A DNA stretch of 64,000 bases from Paraphaeosphaeria minitans (Eukaryota; Ascomycota; Dothideomycetes; Pleosporales; Didymosphaeriaceae): assembly GCA_015832175.1 (NCBI GenBank), contig WJXW01000009.1:310001-374000 (forward strand), written 5' to 3'. The notes below the pieces were generated by a model. It ran no database searches, was not told where the DNA came from, and worked only from the letters and a program-made list of their open reading frames with translations. The position numbers were made by a program, and so were the translations under genes. This document shows positions 23,446 to 33,775 of the stretch, piece after piece (within the stretch, counting starts at the first letter, position 1; each line of letters starts with the position of its first letter).

Positions 23446-26400
23446 ATGTCTGTCGCCCCGATGCTTTCTTCTCCTTCTGTTCGCCCGCCGCACCGTGCCA
23501 TGTCGGACACTCCAGCACCAGGACCAGGACCAGGACCAGAACCAGTTCCAGCTTCAGCTTCAGCTCCGAATTTTCCGCAGCGCCAGAGCCAGAATCAAAG
23601 ACACAGCCAGGGCCAGAACCAGAACCACCGTCAAAGCCAGAGCTATAGCTACAGCTACAGCTACAACCAGATCCACAATCCTCGCCACATCCCGCTCCAT
23701 CTCCCTCCTCCCACCGCCTACTTCCCCTCGCAACAACAAATTACCTGCCATCGCCTCCACGCAGAGATCCTACGCCTCCTCATCAGCCGCAGACCGCGCA
23801 CGCTGCACATCCGACAGCGGTACGCGGACACCATTTGTCCCCGGCGGCAAGGCAGCGCGGCGAGAGTGAGGGAAAGGTACGGGGAGTGTAAAGCCGTGCT
23901 GGGCGCGGTGGTGTTGGATCTGGAAGTGGGATTTGGGGTATACGAGGTCGAGGTCGAGGAAGGGATGGGCGATGGAGATGTGGAAGGGGATGGGCGAGAT
24001 CAGGGGAAGAAGAGGAGTTGTGTCGAGCGGAGGCGGTGGCTTGAGGGCGTGGAGAAGAGGATTGGCTTGAAGCAGGGGGTGCACGGGCAGGTTCAAGATG
24101 TGAGTGGGGTGCAAGAGATGCCACCATTGCAGAGGATGAGCGGAAGAAGTGAGCCGTTTCAGGAGCGCGAGGCGTCCAGAAGAGCGACAGATGAGGGGAC
24201 GGGAACGGAGTATGCCGCCGTTCCTGCGGGGGAGGGCATGCTGCATCCGGGTGTTCCTGTGTCGTCGAGAGCGGGACCTGGTCAACTACATGCGCAGCGG
24301 AGAGAAGATGGACAAGAACGGCATCGAGGAGAGTTTTCAAGATTCCGCGATCAAGTGTCTGTCGCGCGCTCTGCGAGAAGGGAGAATACGACTACATCTG
24401 CCCGATCGATGGGAGCCTCTCCGACATCGACAAATCACAGCTTGTCCACGACGAAAGCCGTGGTCTCAATGGGGCAGTCGAATGAAGCTTCCGTGGCGCC
24501 AAAGCACAGTATATCGGAGAAAAAGGCCAATGTTCCAGAGACGGCAATACGCAGCACCTCCACGGTGAATGCCATTGTCCCGAGTGAGCGGTCGATGCAT
24601 ACTCTTACGGGGCCGACACCGCCCAACATGTTCAAGAGCATGAAGTATATGGTGTCTGGGTCGAAATATCTCAAGCGGGCCATGGCTCTCCGAGGAAGCA
24701 GGCAAAAAAAAATTCAAAAGCAAAGGCCCCGCTCCTCGGACGCGAGTGTGCCGTCAAGCTCTTCCTCGAGCCATTCCGCAGATGCGAAGGTGCCATCCAC
24801 TTCTACCTCTGTAAAGTCGCGGGGTACGACGAGTGGCGTGCCGAATGAAATCGCAGCTGGGTCTTTTGGTGCGCGTCCACCCACCGGGGAGAAGAAGAAC
24901 AAGGAGATGTGGTGGTCCACGCTGTTCAGCTCAAAGGCCTCCTCGCGTGATCCTGCTCCTGGACCTGGACCCTGGAATAAGAATGCACCATGGCCATTGG
25001 ATCCACAGCAGCCACCTGCAGAACCTCCAGTTGGATGGAAGGGCAGCCCCGCGAGCAATGAGCACGTCGACTATGCACCCGGGCCGTCGTCGGAAGTGCA
25101 GCGCAATGATGGCGAGGCGCCCCAGAGAAGCTTTAGATTGACTTGCGGGACTGGGTGTGAGCCTTGTCGGGCTACAAGACAGAGGAAGAGGATTGCTGCG
25201 CCGCGAACGAGTCCTGGGGAAATTGCAAATAAAGCACCGCGGATAAGGTTCGAGAAAACTGCGAACAAAGCGCCGCGACCAAACGTTCAGCAGCCCCGGA
25301 CGAAGACACCACTACCCAGTCTTGAGCAGACTGCGATGAGAACGCCTGCTGTCTCGGTCACGAGTCCTTCACCTCCCAAAACCAAGCTCGGATATCCGCC
25401 GGCCAAGGACAACGTAGTTTTACCTGATAGACTCGCCGTGGCACGCTCTGCGCTGCCGAGGACACCTGGATATGGCGTCGTGCCTCCTCTTGCACCTCAG
25501 TTGAAGACCATTCCCGGTGACAACGATTTGAGGCCTGATGCCAGCACCCCGCTTAGGCTGGACGGTGTAGTCGTCGACGAGGAAGCCATCTGGACTCAAT
25601 GCTCTAAACGGCTCGATTATGTCTCTGACATCACAGCTACGGAGGCGAGGGAGAGGATCCGCAGGGCAAGGGCTCAAAGAGTTGCGCAGGAGGCCGTCCG
25701 CGCCCACAATCTAAAGGAGAGAAGGAATGCTTTGGCACAAGAGGAGATGAGCACATTCATAGAAAGAAGAACAACGCCCGAGCCGGTGGAGAGCGTGCCC
25801 AGCGTGAGGGTTTTCGTTACAGGGACAGCGGAGAGAGTGCAGCTGAAGCGTGTGAGTGTGGCAAACGTGGACTGCAGGAGCATCGCGGGGCGAAGGGAGG
25901 TGCCGTCGCGGAGGCAGACGGCGGACCCCACCACCGCCACAAGGAGGGAAGCGATGCTGCTACAGAACCAGAAGCAACCACCCGAAGATCCCAGCATCGT
26001 GGTCCGGGGCCTCAACGGGGCAATACGCGGCCTCCACGCCGCAGCGATGAGAGCTGCAGCGCACGCGGAGATTTCGACCACCGCATCTACAGAACCCCCC
26101 GTACCGAGACCGCTCAACACGCCGTGGGAAGCAGTCTGGCACCGCGACATGCCCATCCCCCTGCGTCAGGACGGCTTTCAAATGGCAGACATCGAGTCGC
26201 GTGCCTCGTCGGTACCGTATTCACTTTCCGGCGCGGTAACAGAGGCCGAAGCTCGTGAAGAGTTGCACAGATTATCGCCTGACGAGGTAGTGAGGCTCCG
26301 GAAGGGCCTTCTGGCGAAGAGGGGGAGATTGGTGCATGGGGCGGATGGGCAGAGAGCGAGCATGGAGGCGGTTTTTGAAGACGGGATGGCGAGGTTTGAC

Positions 26401-26487
26401 TCTGCGATGGGTATGAACGAAGCTCAGTTTCTGAAGGAGGTGAAGATGGGTATGGAGGGTGGGGAGGTGCGCCTTGAGGGAAACTAG
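23446..26487 (+). CDS. Large disordered protein of unknown function (1013 codons)
   Basis: A single open frame of 1013 residues. A second in-frame ATG at 23500 (MSDTPAPGPG) has a better start context and may be the real start. The N-terminus is repetitive (PGPGPGPEP, then Gln/Asn/Ser/Tyr-rich YSYSYSYN). The middle is rich in Ser, Lys and Pro with Ala-Pro-Arg repeats (NKAPR twice). The last 350 residues are more ordered-looking, with long charged helices (EARERIRRARAQRVAQEAVR) and a final acidic/basic stretch. No catalytic motif is recognised. Between about 23900 and 24400 the composition changes and the other two frames are also open for long stretches, so an undetected intron or another true frame there is possible. 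Confidence 0.5.
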   Translation: MSVAPMLSSPSVRPPHRAMSDTPAPGPGPGPEPVPASASAPNFPQRQSQNQRHSQGQNQNHRQSQSYSYSYSYNQIHNPRHIPLHLPPPTAYFPSQQQITCHRLHAEILRLLISRRPRTLHIRQRYADTICPRRQGSAARVRERYGECKAVLGAVVLDLEVGFGVYEVEVEEGMGDGDVEGDGRDQGKKRSCVERRRWLEGVEKRIGLKQGVHGQVQDVSGVQEMPPLQRMSGRSEPFQEREASRRATDEGTGTEYAAVPAGEGMLHPGVPVSSRAGPGQLHAQRREDGQERHRGEFSRFRDQVSVARSARRENTTTSARSMGASPTSTNHSLSTTKAVVSMGQSNEASVAPKHSISEKKANVPETAIRSTSTVNAIVPSERSMHTLTGPTPPNMFKSMKYMVSGSKYLKRAMALRGSRQKKIQKQRPRSSDASVPSSSSSSHSADAKVPSTSTSVKSRGTTSGVPNEIAAGSFGARPPTGEKKNKEMWWSTLFSSKASSRDPAPGPGPWNKNAPWPLDPQQPPAEPPVGWKGSPASNEHVDYAPGPSSEVQRNDGEAPQRSFRLTCGTGCEPCRATRQRKRIAAPRTSPGEIANKAPRIRFEKTANKAPRPNVQQPRTKTPLPSLEQTAMRTPAVSVTSPSPPKTKLGYPPAKDNVVLPDRLAVARSALPRTPGYGVVPPLAPQLKTIPGDNDLRPDASTPLRLDGVVVDEEAIWTQCSKRLDYVSDITATEARERIRRARAQRVAQEAVRAHNLKERRNALAQEEMSTFIERRTTPEPVESVPSVRVFVTGTAERVQLKRVSVANVDCRSIAGRREVPSRRQTADPTTATRREAMLLQNQKQPPEDPSIVVRGLNGAIRGLHAAAMRAAAHAEISTTASTEPPVPRPLNTPWEAVWHRDMPIPLRQDGFQMADIESRASSVPYSLSGAVTEAEAREELHRLSPDEVVRLRKGLLAKRGRLVHGADGQRASMEAVFEDGMARFDSAMGMNEAQFLKEVKMGMEGGEVRLEGN

Positions 26488-27196
26488 ATGCAGGTATTTA
26501 CATGAGTGATGAGTTATGATGATGATGGTTGGGGACGTTGTCTGACGGCGTTGGGCGGCTTGGTTGGTTCTTATTATGTCGGTTCGAGAAGATGGCGTTT
26601 GTTGTGAGGATTTATTATGTTTGTATTGATACGTTGAACTCAACGATCGGATGCTATGTGTCATTCGTATGAGGTGCCTGTTCTTGCTATGAAACGCTGC
26701 CAGAAGCCATATATTTGCTATAGTGGTTGATCATTGATCGGATACCAAACCGCGGGCTCCCAGCCTCGGATTCATCTCACTTGTCCTTTGCAAGCTCCAT
26801 TGTTGTCTTGGTGGATATAAATGGCGGTTTACCCCCCGTCAGTGGGGTTGTTAACTTGGGACGTCGAATTGGAACGTGTTGAAGCAATGATTGGCATGAT
26901 TACCACCGCAAACTTTCGGTGAACTTTGGTTTTGGGTCAGCAAGAGCCCATTTGAGATATTATAAATGTACTGTATATCCAGTGCTTTGGAGGAACTTAC
27001 TCAAGAGGTACTTCTTGCGGATCTGACGGCAGACGCGCGTGAGACCAGCTAAATTTTCGTTTACACCACAGATATGTTCGACGATTTCTTCATCCACAGT
27101 CTGGTGGATAGTGACAAGCTCGTAGATGCGGTCTCATCATCAACCTACATAGGCATACCACTCTTTCATCACCCTTTATCGAATTTTCGTTTCCTT
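26488..27196. other. convergent 3' intergenic region
   Basis: 709 bp between the disordered-protein stop and the stop of the minus-strand F-box-like gene. Near 26515 there is a short ATGATG run. No supported gene. Confidence 0.5.
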
Positions 27197-28309
27197 TCAC
27201 TTAGTAACGACAACACGCCTTTCCGGGCCATCACCCTCAGATTCCGTCTTGAGTCCGAGATCTTCCGCCATTCTGTGCTGTAATGCCCGCCTCACTCCAC
27301 CCACAGGATCCATCTCTAGGAGCTCTTTCCTGTCATCATTGGTGAAATCTGCAAAAACCCGGAGGTCTTGTACAACCGCCTCTTCTTCCCCAGCATGTGC
27401 AACCTTTGCATAAGTCCACGATGTCTGCCTCGACCACCGAACGTCGCGCAGCCATGCAAGTGGATTCTTCGCCCCTTTTCGTTCTGCTTTCCTGCCCACT
27501 CCGGTCCGAGCAACCTGTCTAGCAACGAGATTGATATCCGCAAAATGGCAGTCTTCGCCAGAAACCCAGATACCGTCGAATTCAACAGGGACCCCAGATA
27601 TGCGCTCCAGTGCCGTAATGAAGAATCGGCATTTTACACTCAGCCTCCCCGTTGCACTTACAGAAAGGCGGCCCGAATCGTGTTCGTTGAGAATGCGAAC
27701 CAGGTCCGCAACTTCTGCGCTGAGACTATCCAAGAAATGCTTCACACAGCTGTCGTGGACGAAGGAATTTAGCGTGAGCTCATGTCGATTACGCAGTTCC
27801 GCTGGAGTAGGCGTGACGTCGATCGAAACCTCTGATACGGACGAGGGTAATTTTGCGATCGCGTTGTTCCACTTTTGCCAGTAATCTGCTTCGCTGAAAT
27901 AATTATGGTGACGGCAGTAGCATGTATCTCTCATCACAGAGGCGTCTGAACTGTAAAATATGTCTAGGCGTATGCGCTCGATTTTCGGGCACCGCCTTCG
28001 TCCGCATAACGTGAGTGACAGGTCTCGGATCCGACGGATGTCTTCTGGGTGGGAGGCATGATGTATGGGCGACCATGAGTCAATCACGAAGCCCATATCG
28101 CTTCTCAGTTGTTGGTTGATGTGCATGAGGTTAAGCATGCTTTGTGGCCATGGCTTTCGAACAAGACTCAATTCTGGCATCGCCAAGGCCAGTATGCGCT
28201 GGCGCAGCTCTGTGGGCAAATCGTAAAAGGCCGGCATCGTGATGAAGACACTGCGTGAATTGCTGGTGAAAGGAGATGAGCGATAGTTGGATGGGAAGGG
28301 CGCATACAT
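27197..28309 (-). CDS. F-box-like protein of unknown function
   Basis: A single open frame of 370 residues from the ATG at 28309 (MYAPFPSNYRSSPF). The frame stays open further upstream, but only with non-ATG codons. Another in-frame ATG at 28237 starts directly before the motif and is an alternative. FYDLPTELRQRILALAMPEL resembles the start of an F-box or F-box-like domain (LPxELxxxI), which in other proteins recruits Skp1 and an SCF ubiquitin ligase. After it come HINQQLRSDM, a feature of a large fungal family of F-box-like hypothetical proteins, and a C-terminal charged segment. No substrate-binding repeats are visible. Function is inferred only from the short motif. Confidence 0.6.
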   Translation of the reverse strand: MYAPFPSNYRSSPFTSNSRSVFITMPAFYDLPTELRQRILALAMPELSLVRKPWPQSMLNLMHINQQLRSDMGFVIDSWSPIHHASHPEDIRRIRDLSLTLCGRRRCPKIERIRLDIFYSSDASVMRDTCYCRHHNYFSEADYWQKWNNAIAKLPSSVSEVSIDVTPTPAELRNRHELTLNSFVHDSCVKHFLDSLSAEVADLVRILNEHDSGRLSVSATGRLSVKCRFFITALERISGVPVEFDGIWVSGEDCHFADINLVARQVARTGVGRKAERKGAKNPLAWLRDVRWSRQTSWTYAKVAHAGEEEAVVQDLRVFADFTNDDRKELLEMDPVGGVRRALQHRMAEDLGLKTESEGDGPERRVVVTK

Positions 28310-29390
28310 CGAGTTAAATGCTAGGCCTGACTCACAGCCACAGCCGCCCGTGCAAGTGGTCTGTGCCTCAACCGCCACCTTAGTTTAGGAGTGGAAATTA
28401 TCATGACTGTGCTTGAGTCGGGACTGTACATGAGTCGGGACTGTACATGTGTCGGGTGGAGAGAAAATGAACAACTTGGTTTATCGGAACGCATATTGTC
28501 ATGATGCTTCACGAAGGCCTCCTTGTACCTAGAACAGCGCCTATGACATCACAAGACACGAATGGGTTTGCGAGTGGAATTCAGAAATTTATCTGTATTG
28601 ATCATTCCAGATTCCATGTGCCTGGAATCTGGAATGACATCTCCTCATCCCCATAGCAAGCGCACTAGACCAAGAAAGAAGTCCTCAAATTTCGTGGCCA
28701 TCCTCTTGTAGACTCTTGGTGCCAAAAGCATTGCCACCTCCCCTATTCGGAATTCAACATAACGCGCCGCAGAGGACAGGGCTCCTCCCGCAGTCGATGC
28801 ATAAAGGGTCCACTCGGATGGTCGAGGAGTAGCTGAGCAGTCTTTGAACCTGAGGGCGAATGTTCAGGTCTTCGAGGACGATGAACCAAGCAAGGACTTT
28901 ATCGTCTCCCTTGCACCATGGCACGACAGTTGTCGACAACTTGTGAAAGAAAGATAAATGAAATAGGGTTCTTTGTGTAGTTACATACAAACATGCATGA
29001 CTCGGCGATTACAGGAACGGGCCTATCTTTGAGTAGCGTTGAGTAGCGGGGTACCAACCGGTACGGTACCTATTAATTAGCTGGGTACTATACCGAGAAT
29101 AACCGTTACACCACAGGATTCTTCGTCCTCCGAACCTCGATCGATTAATAACGAACGCACCATCTCGCGCCTTCCATGTGCAATTGGTTAATGGGTTTCG
29201 AATCCCCACAATAATTTTTCCAACAGTCGAGCTAGCACTTCTCCAACACCCACTATTACCCTATAAATACCACATAATCTTCAAAACAGTACCGCTTCCA
29301 TACACCCCGATAATGACCTGCTGCACACATCTAACTACACCACGCTCTCCTCCATTGCCTCCGTGATATCCACAACCAGATTTCCGCAAA
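28310..29390. other. intergenic, divergent promoters
   Basis: About 1.1 kb between divergent genes. It contains a near-duplicate of TGAGTCGGGACTGTACATG (twice near 28412-28450) and an imperfect inverted match of ATTCCAGATTCCATGTGCCT with GGAATCTGGAAT near 28605-28635. Another short repeat (GTTGAGTAGCG) occurs around 29035-29048. No gene was recognised. Confidence 0.45.
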
Positions 29391-30470
29391 ATGCCACACT
29401 CAGACCCACCGTCCCCGGGATACCGCTATAGCTTCGTGGACGACTACAGCGAAGGCGCACACCCCCAACTCCTCCAAACCCTCATCGAAACAAACAAAAC
29501 CCAAGAAACCGGCTACGGCCGCGACTCCCTCTGCACGCTTGCCCGCCAACGGATTCAGGCCCATCTCGGCCGGGACGACGTAGGCGTCTTCTTCGTCCCC
29601 AGCGGCACCTCCGCCAACGCCATATCCATCGCAGCATGCCTGCGCCCCCACGAAGCCGTCGTTGCGACCTCCTCCGCGCACATCGTCACCCGCGAGACCG
29701 GCGCCGTGGAAGCAGGCGGCCACAAGATCATCCAGGTCGCGCCGCAGGACGGGAAGCTAACGCCGCAGACCATTCGGCGTGCACTGGACGACAATTGGCA
29801 CTTCCCGCACATGGCGAAGCCCAAGCTGGTGTACATTTCGAATGCGACGGAGATTGGTACCATTTACACGCGCCAGGAGCTGGTGGCGATCAAGCGGCTG
29901 TGCGAGGAGAAGAAGTTGATCTTGTTCCTGGACGGCGCGCGGATCGGGACCGCGCTTACCTCGCACAAGAATGATATGACGATGCGAGATATCCTCGAAC
30001 TGACGGATCTGTTCTGGATCGGTGGGACCAAGAATGGGGCTTTGCTGGGCGAAGCCGTCGTCGTGAAGGATCCCGAGCTGGCGAGCGAGTTCGAGTTCTA
30101 CATCAAGCAGCATGGGTCGCTGCTTGCGAAGGGGAGGATAATGGGCGCGCAGTTTGCCGAGCTGTTCAATGGCGAGCTGTACTACGACCTGGCCAGGAAG
30201 GCGAACGCTTGCGCGCAGTTGCTCTCGCAGGGAATCGTCAAGGCGGGCTTCACGATGGACGCAGCGACTGAGACGAATCAAACCTTTGCGGTGCTTCCTC
30301 TTGGGCTGATTGGAAGACTGAAGGAGCACTTTAACTTTTATGTTTGGGAGAATCGCGATGATCAGGCTGTGGTCCGGCTTTTGACCACGTGGGCAACGGA
30401 ATTAGGTCAGGTGGATAAGTTTGTTCAGATGGTACACGAGTGGGCTGTTGAGAACTCGAGATCAGCGTAA
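29391..30470 (+). CDS. Threonine aldolase-type PLP enzyme (beta-eliminating lyase family)
   Basis: A single exon of 359 residues, close to the usual 340-380. It begins with the family N-terminus (YSFVDDYSEGAHPQLLQTL, then ETGYGRDSL). It carries FVPSGTSANAISI, the PLP-contact LFLDGARIGTAL and the Schiff-base lysine, Lys214, in WIGGTKNGALLGEA. Low-specificity L-threonine aldolases split threonine or allo-threonine to glycine and acetaldehyde. Related enzymes act on other beta-hydroxy amino acids. Relative to classical fungal Gly1, the spacing and the TKNG motif resemble the bacterial-like branch, so exact substrate is uncertain. Confidence 0.85.
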   Translation: MPHSDPPSPGYRYSFVDDYSEGAHPQLLQTLIETNKTQETGYGRDSLCTLARQRIQAHLGRDDVGVFFVPSGTSANAISIAACLRPHEAVVATSSAHIVTRETGAVEAGGHKIIQVAPQDGKLTPQTIRRALDDNWHFPHMAKPKLVYISNATEIGTIYTRQELVAIKRLCEEKKLILFLDGARIGTALTSHKNDMTMRDILELTDLFWIGGTKNGALLGEAVVVKDPELASEFEFYIKQHGSLLAKGRIMGAQFAELFNGELYYDLARKANACAQLLSQGIVKAGFTMDAATETNQTFAVLPLGLIGRLKEHFNFYVWENRDDQAVVRLLTTWATELGQVDKFVQMVHEWAVENSRSA

Positions 30471-31022
30471 TGATTGATGCCTGATGAATATACGACGAAC
30501 AGAAGAGAAATCGAGTTCAACCATGACGGTTCATTATGCACTGCCAGTTCACTATTCTACGCACGTTTTGTAAAGTACTTTACAGGACACATCGTGCTAA
30601 ACCTCGCAGCCAAGTAGCAAACAGCACTCTTCAACTCCGCATCGTCAAGCTCCCCTATTCCGTGCGACCAGGTCTCATTCCCTGGCATCACAGTCACACT
30701 ACCCAAGTCGTGGATCAAAGCAAGCGTTCCGAGATGCAGGCGATGAGGCCTGAACCAGCACCCATGCAGCGTGCCAAAGGGCCTCCGAAACATGCTGAGC
30801 TGACTACCCATCTATTAGGTAGGACACCAAGGACGTGATAGGAAAAAAACAGGGGCCAAGGTCAAGAACTTTGTAAGCACAGGTGACACGGTGAAGAGTC
30901 TACTGTCAGGCGAAAACTGCTATGGATATGCCATCTACGAAAATCTGCTCTGGGCACTCCGTCCACCAGACCTGCTATAGAATTCATGCCCTGCCATCTA
31001 CATCTGTCTTGCTATGAAATAT
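30471..31022. other. intergenic with one weak small ORF
   Basis: 552 bp. On the minus strand an ATG at 30811 opens an 84-codon frame to 30557. Its central part (IHDLGS, then GIGELDDAELKSAVCYLAARF) looks protein-like, but I know no family and it may be a remnant. Confidence 0.3.
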
Positions 31023-31450
31023 CTACTCCTCATCCTCGAGCGTCTGCCACTCATAGGGATCGGCACCCGGCAGGCCCGTGTCGCCAACCCGCGCCTTGCA
31101 CGCATTGCAATCAGCCTTAGCGTGCTTCCACTGGCCCTCGGTGAAGTTGGAAGAGCAAGGTCCTTGTCGAGCCCCGGGCAGCTACCCTATATGTTGGGGA
31201 CATGATGGTCGATGGTGTCGGCAGACGTGGCTTGTCGCAACGTCCCAAGTACCTACCTAGCGGTGGAGAAAACTCCCGAGCACCTAAAAAAGCTGAGCCA
31301 TCGGATTTCCTCGGGCTGCAACGGTCGGTGTCGCAGCCTACCTACAGTTTCCGGCGATGTTTGCAGGACTCGCAGGTGCGAAACGTATCCCAGCACAACA
31401 AGCGGTCGTCATAGCCTTTATTCGGCAGGGCCTGCGTCGATATCCATAGT
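31023..31450 (-). pseudogene. Possible small zinc-binding protein gene or remnant
   Basis: On the minus strand two protein-like pieces lie in line. The first, about 31450-31343, reads GYDDRLLCWDTFRTCESCKH, with a Cys-x2-Cys pair. The second, about 31190-31023, reads SSNFTEGQWKHAKADCNACK, with another Cys-x2-Cys pair, and ends PYEWQTLEDEE and a stop at 31023. The spacing of two Cys pairs around an F-T/S-x-x-QW segment resembles the small zinc domains of Stc1-like fungal proteins. I could not find an in-phase pair of splice sites joining them, so the gene may be broken. Confidence 0.35.
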
Positions 31451-31726
31451 CCTCGGCGAGGCCCGAATTCGGATCCCCACTCACGTGAAACGACGATGGA
31501 GCGTCGGGCCATGATTTCGAAAATGTGTCGTGTCGCAAGTTGACCCAGACTCCATGGTTGATAGCTAGATCCAGAAGCTGCTTACTTGTCCTGTCTTTCC
31601 CGGCAACAAAGTATGCTCGGTTCTGACACGCGAAGGACAGAGAGGTAAGTAGTAACTGGATGACACTGTCACTGGTGGACCGCCAACGCGTTTGGAAGGC
31701 GAAGTATGGAACACACACTAGGTAGT

Positions 31727-33005
31727 CTACTTCGAATGCTCTTCGTTCAACATCATCGAGACCATCTCCTTCGAAACCATCTCCTTCTCCAGATCGACCC
31801 AGAAATAATGGTCCTCGACGTACTTGTCAAAGGTGTGTACGAGGCTGCGCACGGTAGACGACACGTTCAGGGGGATTCTCGTCCTTTGGCCCAAGCCGAG
31901 CGCGACGATGTCGTCCAGCGCGACGCCCAACCGCTTCGACACCACTTCTCGCGCGCCGTCCACGAGTTGGAATTTCTTGAGCTGATGGGGAATCAGCGTC
32001 CACCAGGTGGCGATCTTCTCTTCGTCGAGCACGACGTCGTATCCGCATCCGCCGGTCCAGCGCTTGAAGGCGTACCGCTGATACGTGAGGTGCTGGATCT
32101 TTGCGCTGCTGGGCGCCCACATCTTGTGCGGGTCGTTCAGGGCGCTCAGAATCGCCACTGTGAGAAGGTAGTCGTTTTGCGTCATCACCTCGTACCATCG
32201 CATCAACGACCCTGCGATCGCAGGCATGAGAAAGCGAAAGTCGGCGAGATCGGTCAGGCCGACCGTGCCGTGGAGCATGAGCACTGCAGTCTGGAAAAAC
32301 GTACGGTCGAAGGACCGTGCCATCAGATCTACCCCCTCGTTCCACTTGCTGAATTTGGTCGAGTGTCTGACGTTCACCGCTCGGTGTGCCGACCTCTTGA
32401 TTAGCTGCTGCTCGTGGTAGATCCACGGACGGCGATTCATCACTGACATGGCTTCTCCGGATTTGCCGTATGCTTTGATGGCTGACAACGTCGAGTACAG
32501 TTGCGAGAAAGCGCAAACCTCGTTGAGCAAGTCATCCTTGTGGAGACTCTGGTCAATGGACACGATATCGATGAAAAGGTATTTGATGCCGGCGTGCCTC
32601 GCGTACAGTACCGCGGAGAGTAGATTGCGCGAGACGCTGTTGGGTTCCACATCCCAACGCCACGAGAGGACGGCCATTGACCTGACATTGTGCGAGGCCG
32701 AGACGTTCACGACATCTACGGGCAGGGCATGGTTCAGGACGAGAATGTCCTTTTGAACATGGATAAGCTCCGTTGGAAGGGCTTGGGTGTCGATTTCGCC
32801 ATCTTGGCTCCAGCGCAGTTGGTGTTTCTGAACTTCATCGACGACGAGAGCCCTCCACGCGCGATCTACGACTTTGGGGCGATCTTTTCTCAAGCTACCA
32901 AGGAGTTCTCCTGGCAGGCCAGTGATTTGAAGCAGCTATCATATGAGCATATGGCTGGCGTATACAAATTGATGCACGAGGGGCACTTACTACCTCGCTC
33001 AGCAT
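31727..33005 (-). CDS. HET (heterokaryon incompatibility)-like protein
   Basis: The main exon runs 32935-31727. Its frame has no ATG near its upstream end. A short first exon, 33005-32994, spliced through a 58-nt intron (GTAGTA...GATAG) supplies ATG in phase and gives about 406 residues beginning MLSELLQITG. This start is tentative. The segments MAVLSWRWD and, later, GIKYLFIDIVSIDQ match the spacing and character of the HET domain core (L-S-Y/W-x-W ... L/F-x-D-x-x-CI-x-Q), though the usual Cys is Ser here. The rest has no recognised domain. HET proteins trigger cell death on non-self fusion; this one is divergent and its role is unknown. Confidence 0.55.
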
Positions 33006-33775
33006 CTGTACGTCGTTGTGTCTTCTGCGTGAAAGATCAGGTGTTCGAATGTGTTCTCGCAAGGACGGATACAGTTGACCTAAAAGTTGACATAGAATAT
33101 CTCGAACCCAGACGCAACATCAGAGACCGCTTGAAGATAGGGCATCAATGGTAAGATATTGCTTTCTTTAGGTGAAGCCGAGCCATTCGTATAGTAGCTG
33201 ACGTCGGTGGCTGGGTGGGGTGTTGGGGGCCACAGCATCGCGACTGATCCTGCCCCCAATCACCTTCTTCCGCTTCCACCTTGCCATAACCTATCTCGTG
33301 CCAACGTAAAGATTGGATCTGAGGTGAGGTTAAATTAGGTTGTCAGGAGTTATACCCACCACAATTTAGGCTACTACACATGTCTAAAGCTCTGAACTTG
33401 TACGATATCTCTTCTGTTGACGCCTACGTCAGCCCTGCAGTTGTCCGACCGCAGATCGCCGGACCAAGAGTCTGATTACAGGCAGCGAACCGTTTCCCGT
33501 AAGCGAGTAAGCGCACGTGTTGGAGCAGACAAAGAAGTGGAATAAGCCTTGCAAATTGGTCTTCGTATTATGTGCAGAGCATGGCTCAATAAAATCGTAT
33601 TAACTTTGATCATCATCGTGATCATGGCATGACCGTAGAATTCCATACAAGGCGAACCAAGCCTTCAGCCTGATCCAATCAGAAAAGGCTCAAAACGCCG
33701 ACGCTGATGCTATACAATTCGCAATGGAGAGACGCGGCCAAAGCGGCCAAAGGAAAAAGTCCCGATCTAAAAGGT
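33006..33775. other. intergenic, no gene seen
   Basis: About 770 bp between the HET-like start and the GH16 stop. AT content rises around 33560-33640. No supported ORF. Confidence 0.45.

Noticed and set aside
29190..29215. tRNA B-box-like GGTTTCGAATCCCC
   Set aside because: No matching A-box at the right distance and no acceptor stem found.
32881..32893. Start of the HET-like protein at 32893
   Set aside because: The codon there is TTG, not ATG; a spliced start at 33005 is more likely.
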